In this document: positions 5,918 to 6,053 of the stretch, in pieces
How positions within the stretch are numbered: position 1 is the first letter of the stretch
Layout: every line of letters begins with the position of its first letter
Assembly (NCBI GenBank): GCA_947456995.1
Contig: CANGVB010000251.1
Span: forward strand, 1-6,053
Source: Bryobacteraceae bacterium
GTDB lineage: Bacteria > Acidobacteriota > Terriglobia > Bryobacterales > Bryobacteraceae
Direction of reading: 5' to 3'
Length of the DNA stretch: 6,053 nucleotides
Notes under the pieces: generated by a model
Seen by the model: the letters and a program-made list of their open reading frames with translations, nothing else
Told to the model about the DNA's origin: nothing
Databases searched by the model: none
Translations under genes and position numbers: made by a program

Positions 5918-6053
5918 GAGACTCCTGGGATACCTTAGCGGCAGTGGTGCCAACCACTTCAGTGCGGGCGTAGCTGTATTTGATTTTGGAAGGAATCAGG
6001 CAGATGATTGTCCCAAAGAGGACAACCCAGAAGCCGACCCAGATCCAACTCAC
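5904..6053 (-). CDS. ccmF: CcmF C-terminal end (partial)
   Basis: The last 49 residues of a protein that enters from the right edge of the window, ending with TAA at 5904-5906. The sequence VSWIWVGFWVVLFGTIICLI is the final transmembrane helix found in CcmF, where the common form is P-x-V-x-W-I-W-I-G followed by a hydrophobic run. CcmF is the large membrane subunit of the heme lyase that attaches heme to apocytochrome c together with CcmH. The tail (SKIKYSYARTEVVGTTAAKV...) is polar. The stop lies 14 bases inside the ccmH coding region, so the two genes are probably coupled. Only the C-terminus is visible, so the catalytic WWD domain and heme-binding histidines cannot be checked here. Confidence 0.82.
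   Translation of the reverse strand: MSWIWVGFWVVLFGTIICLIPSKIKYSYARTEVVGTTAAKVSQESHAKT
5922..5926 (-). promoter_or_regulatory. Shine-Dalgarno site of ccmH
   Basis: On the minus strand an AGGAG stands four bases ahead of the ATG at 5917 (AGGAGTCTCATG). It supports that start over the in-frame ATG at 5953, and it sits inside the last codons of ccmF, which fits translational coupling. Confidence 0.7.

Noticed and set aside
5108..5938. Plus-strand open frame of 276 codons opposite the CcmI-like and ccmH genes
   Set aside because: The opposite strand encodes clear CcmH with its cysteine motif. This frame is low in recognisable structure and crosses two real genes.
5918..5953. Longer ccmH start at 5953
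   Set aside because: It would put a charged, proline-containing stretch ahead of the signal peptide, increase the ccmF overlap and lack the AGGAG found before 5917.

Overview
The window is a compact, entirely minus-strand gene block that reads from high to low coordinates. Most of it is a System I cytochrome c maturation (ccm) cluster. In transcription order it holds the 3' end of ccmF (5904-6053), ccmH (5441-5917), a short CcmI-like membrane/coiled-coil protein (5147-5431), an unrecognised exported and membrane-anchored 320-residue protein (4188-5150), ccmA (3515-4177), ccmB (2841-3515), ccmC (2142-2828), a broken PIN-domain (VapC-like) remnant (about 1959-2140) and a 50-residue ccmD (1768-1920). 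These are followed by a Tat-signal-bearing enolase-superfamily dehydratase of the ManD/RspA type (437-1762) and the 5' end of a MscS-type mechanosensitive channel gene (1-440), which runs off the left edge.

The organism is most likely an acidobacterium, perhaps of the Bryobacter/Solibacter kind. This is inferred from the moderately high GC content, the Cys-rich CcmH variant, the stand-alone short CcmI-like protein, the carboxypeptidase-regulatory-like protein inside the ccm cluster, and a Tat signal on an enolase-superfamily enzyme. No marker gene in the window proves it.

The ccm genes cooperate as follows, from established System I knowledge. CcmA (ATPase), CcmB and CcmC (membrane) with CcmD handle periplasmic heme and release it on the heme chaperone CcmE. 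CcmF and CcmH, usually with a CcmI-type partner, ligate heme to reduced CXXCH motifs of apocytochromes. CcmE and the thioredoxin CcmG are not in the window and may lie upstream of ccmF.

Gene packing is tight: 14-, 4-, 4- and 1-base overlaps and gaps of 5 to 12 bases, suggesting one polycistronic unit with translational coupling. The one break is the 221-base gap between ccmC and ccmD. It contains a frameshifted C-terminal fragment of a VapC-like PIN toxin. I see no rRNA, tRNA, CRISPR array, insertion sequence or clear terminator, and there is no evidence of a wholly new system. The best candidates for something under-described are the 320-residue protein embedded in the ccm operon and the coupling of an exported ManD-like enzyme to it.
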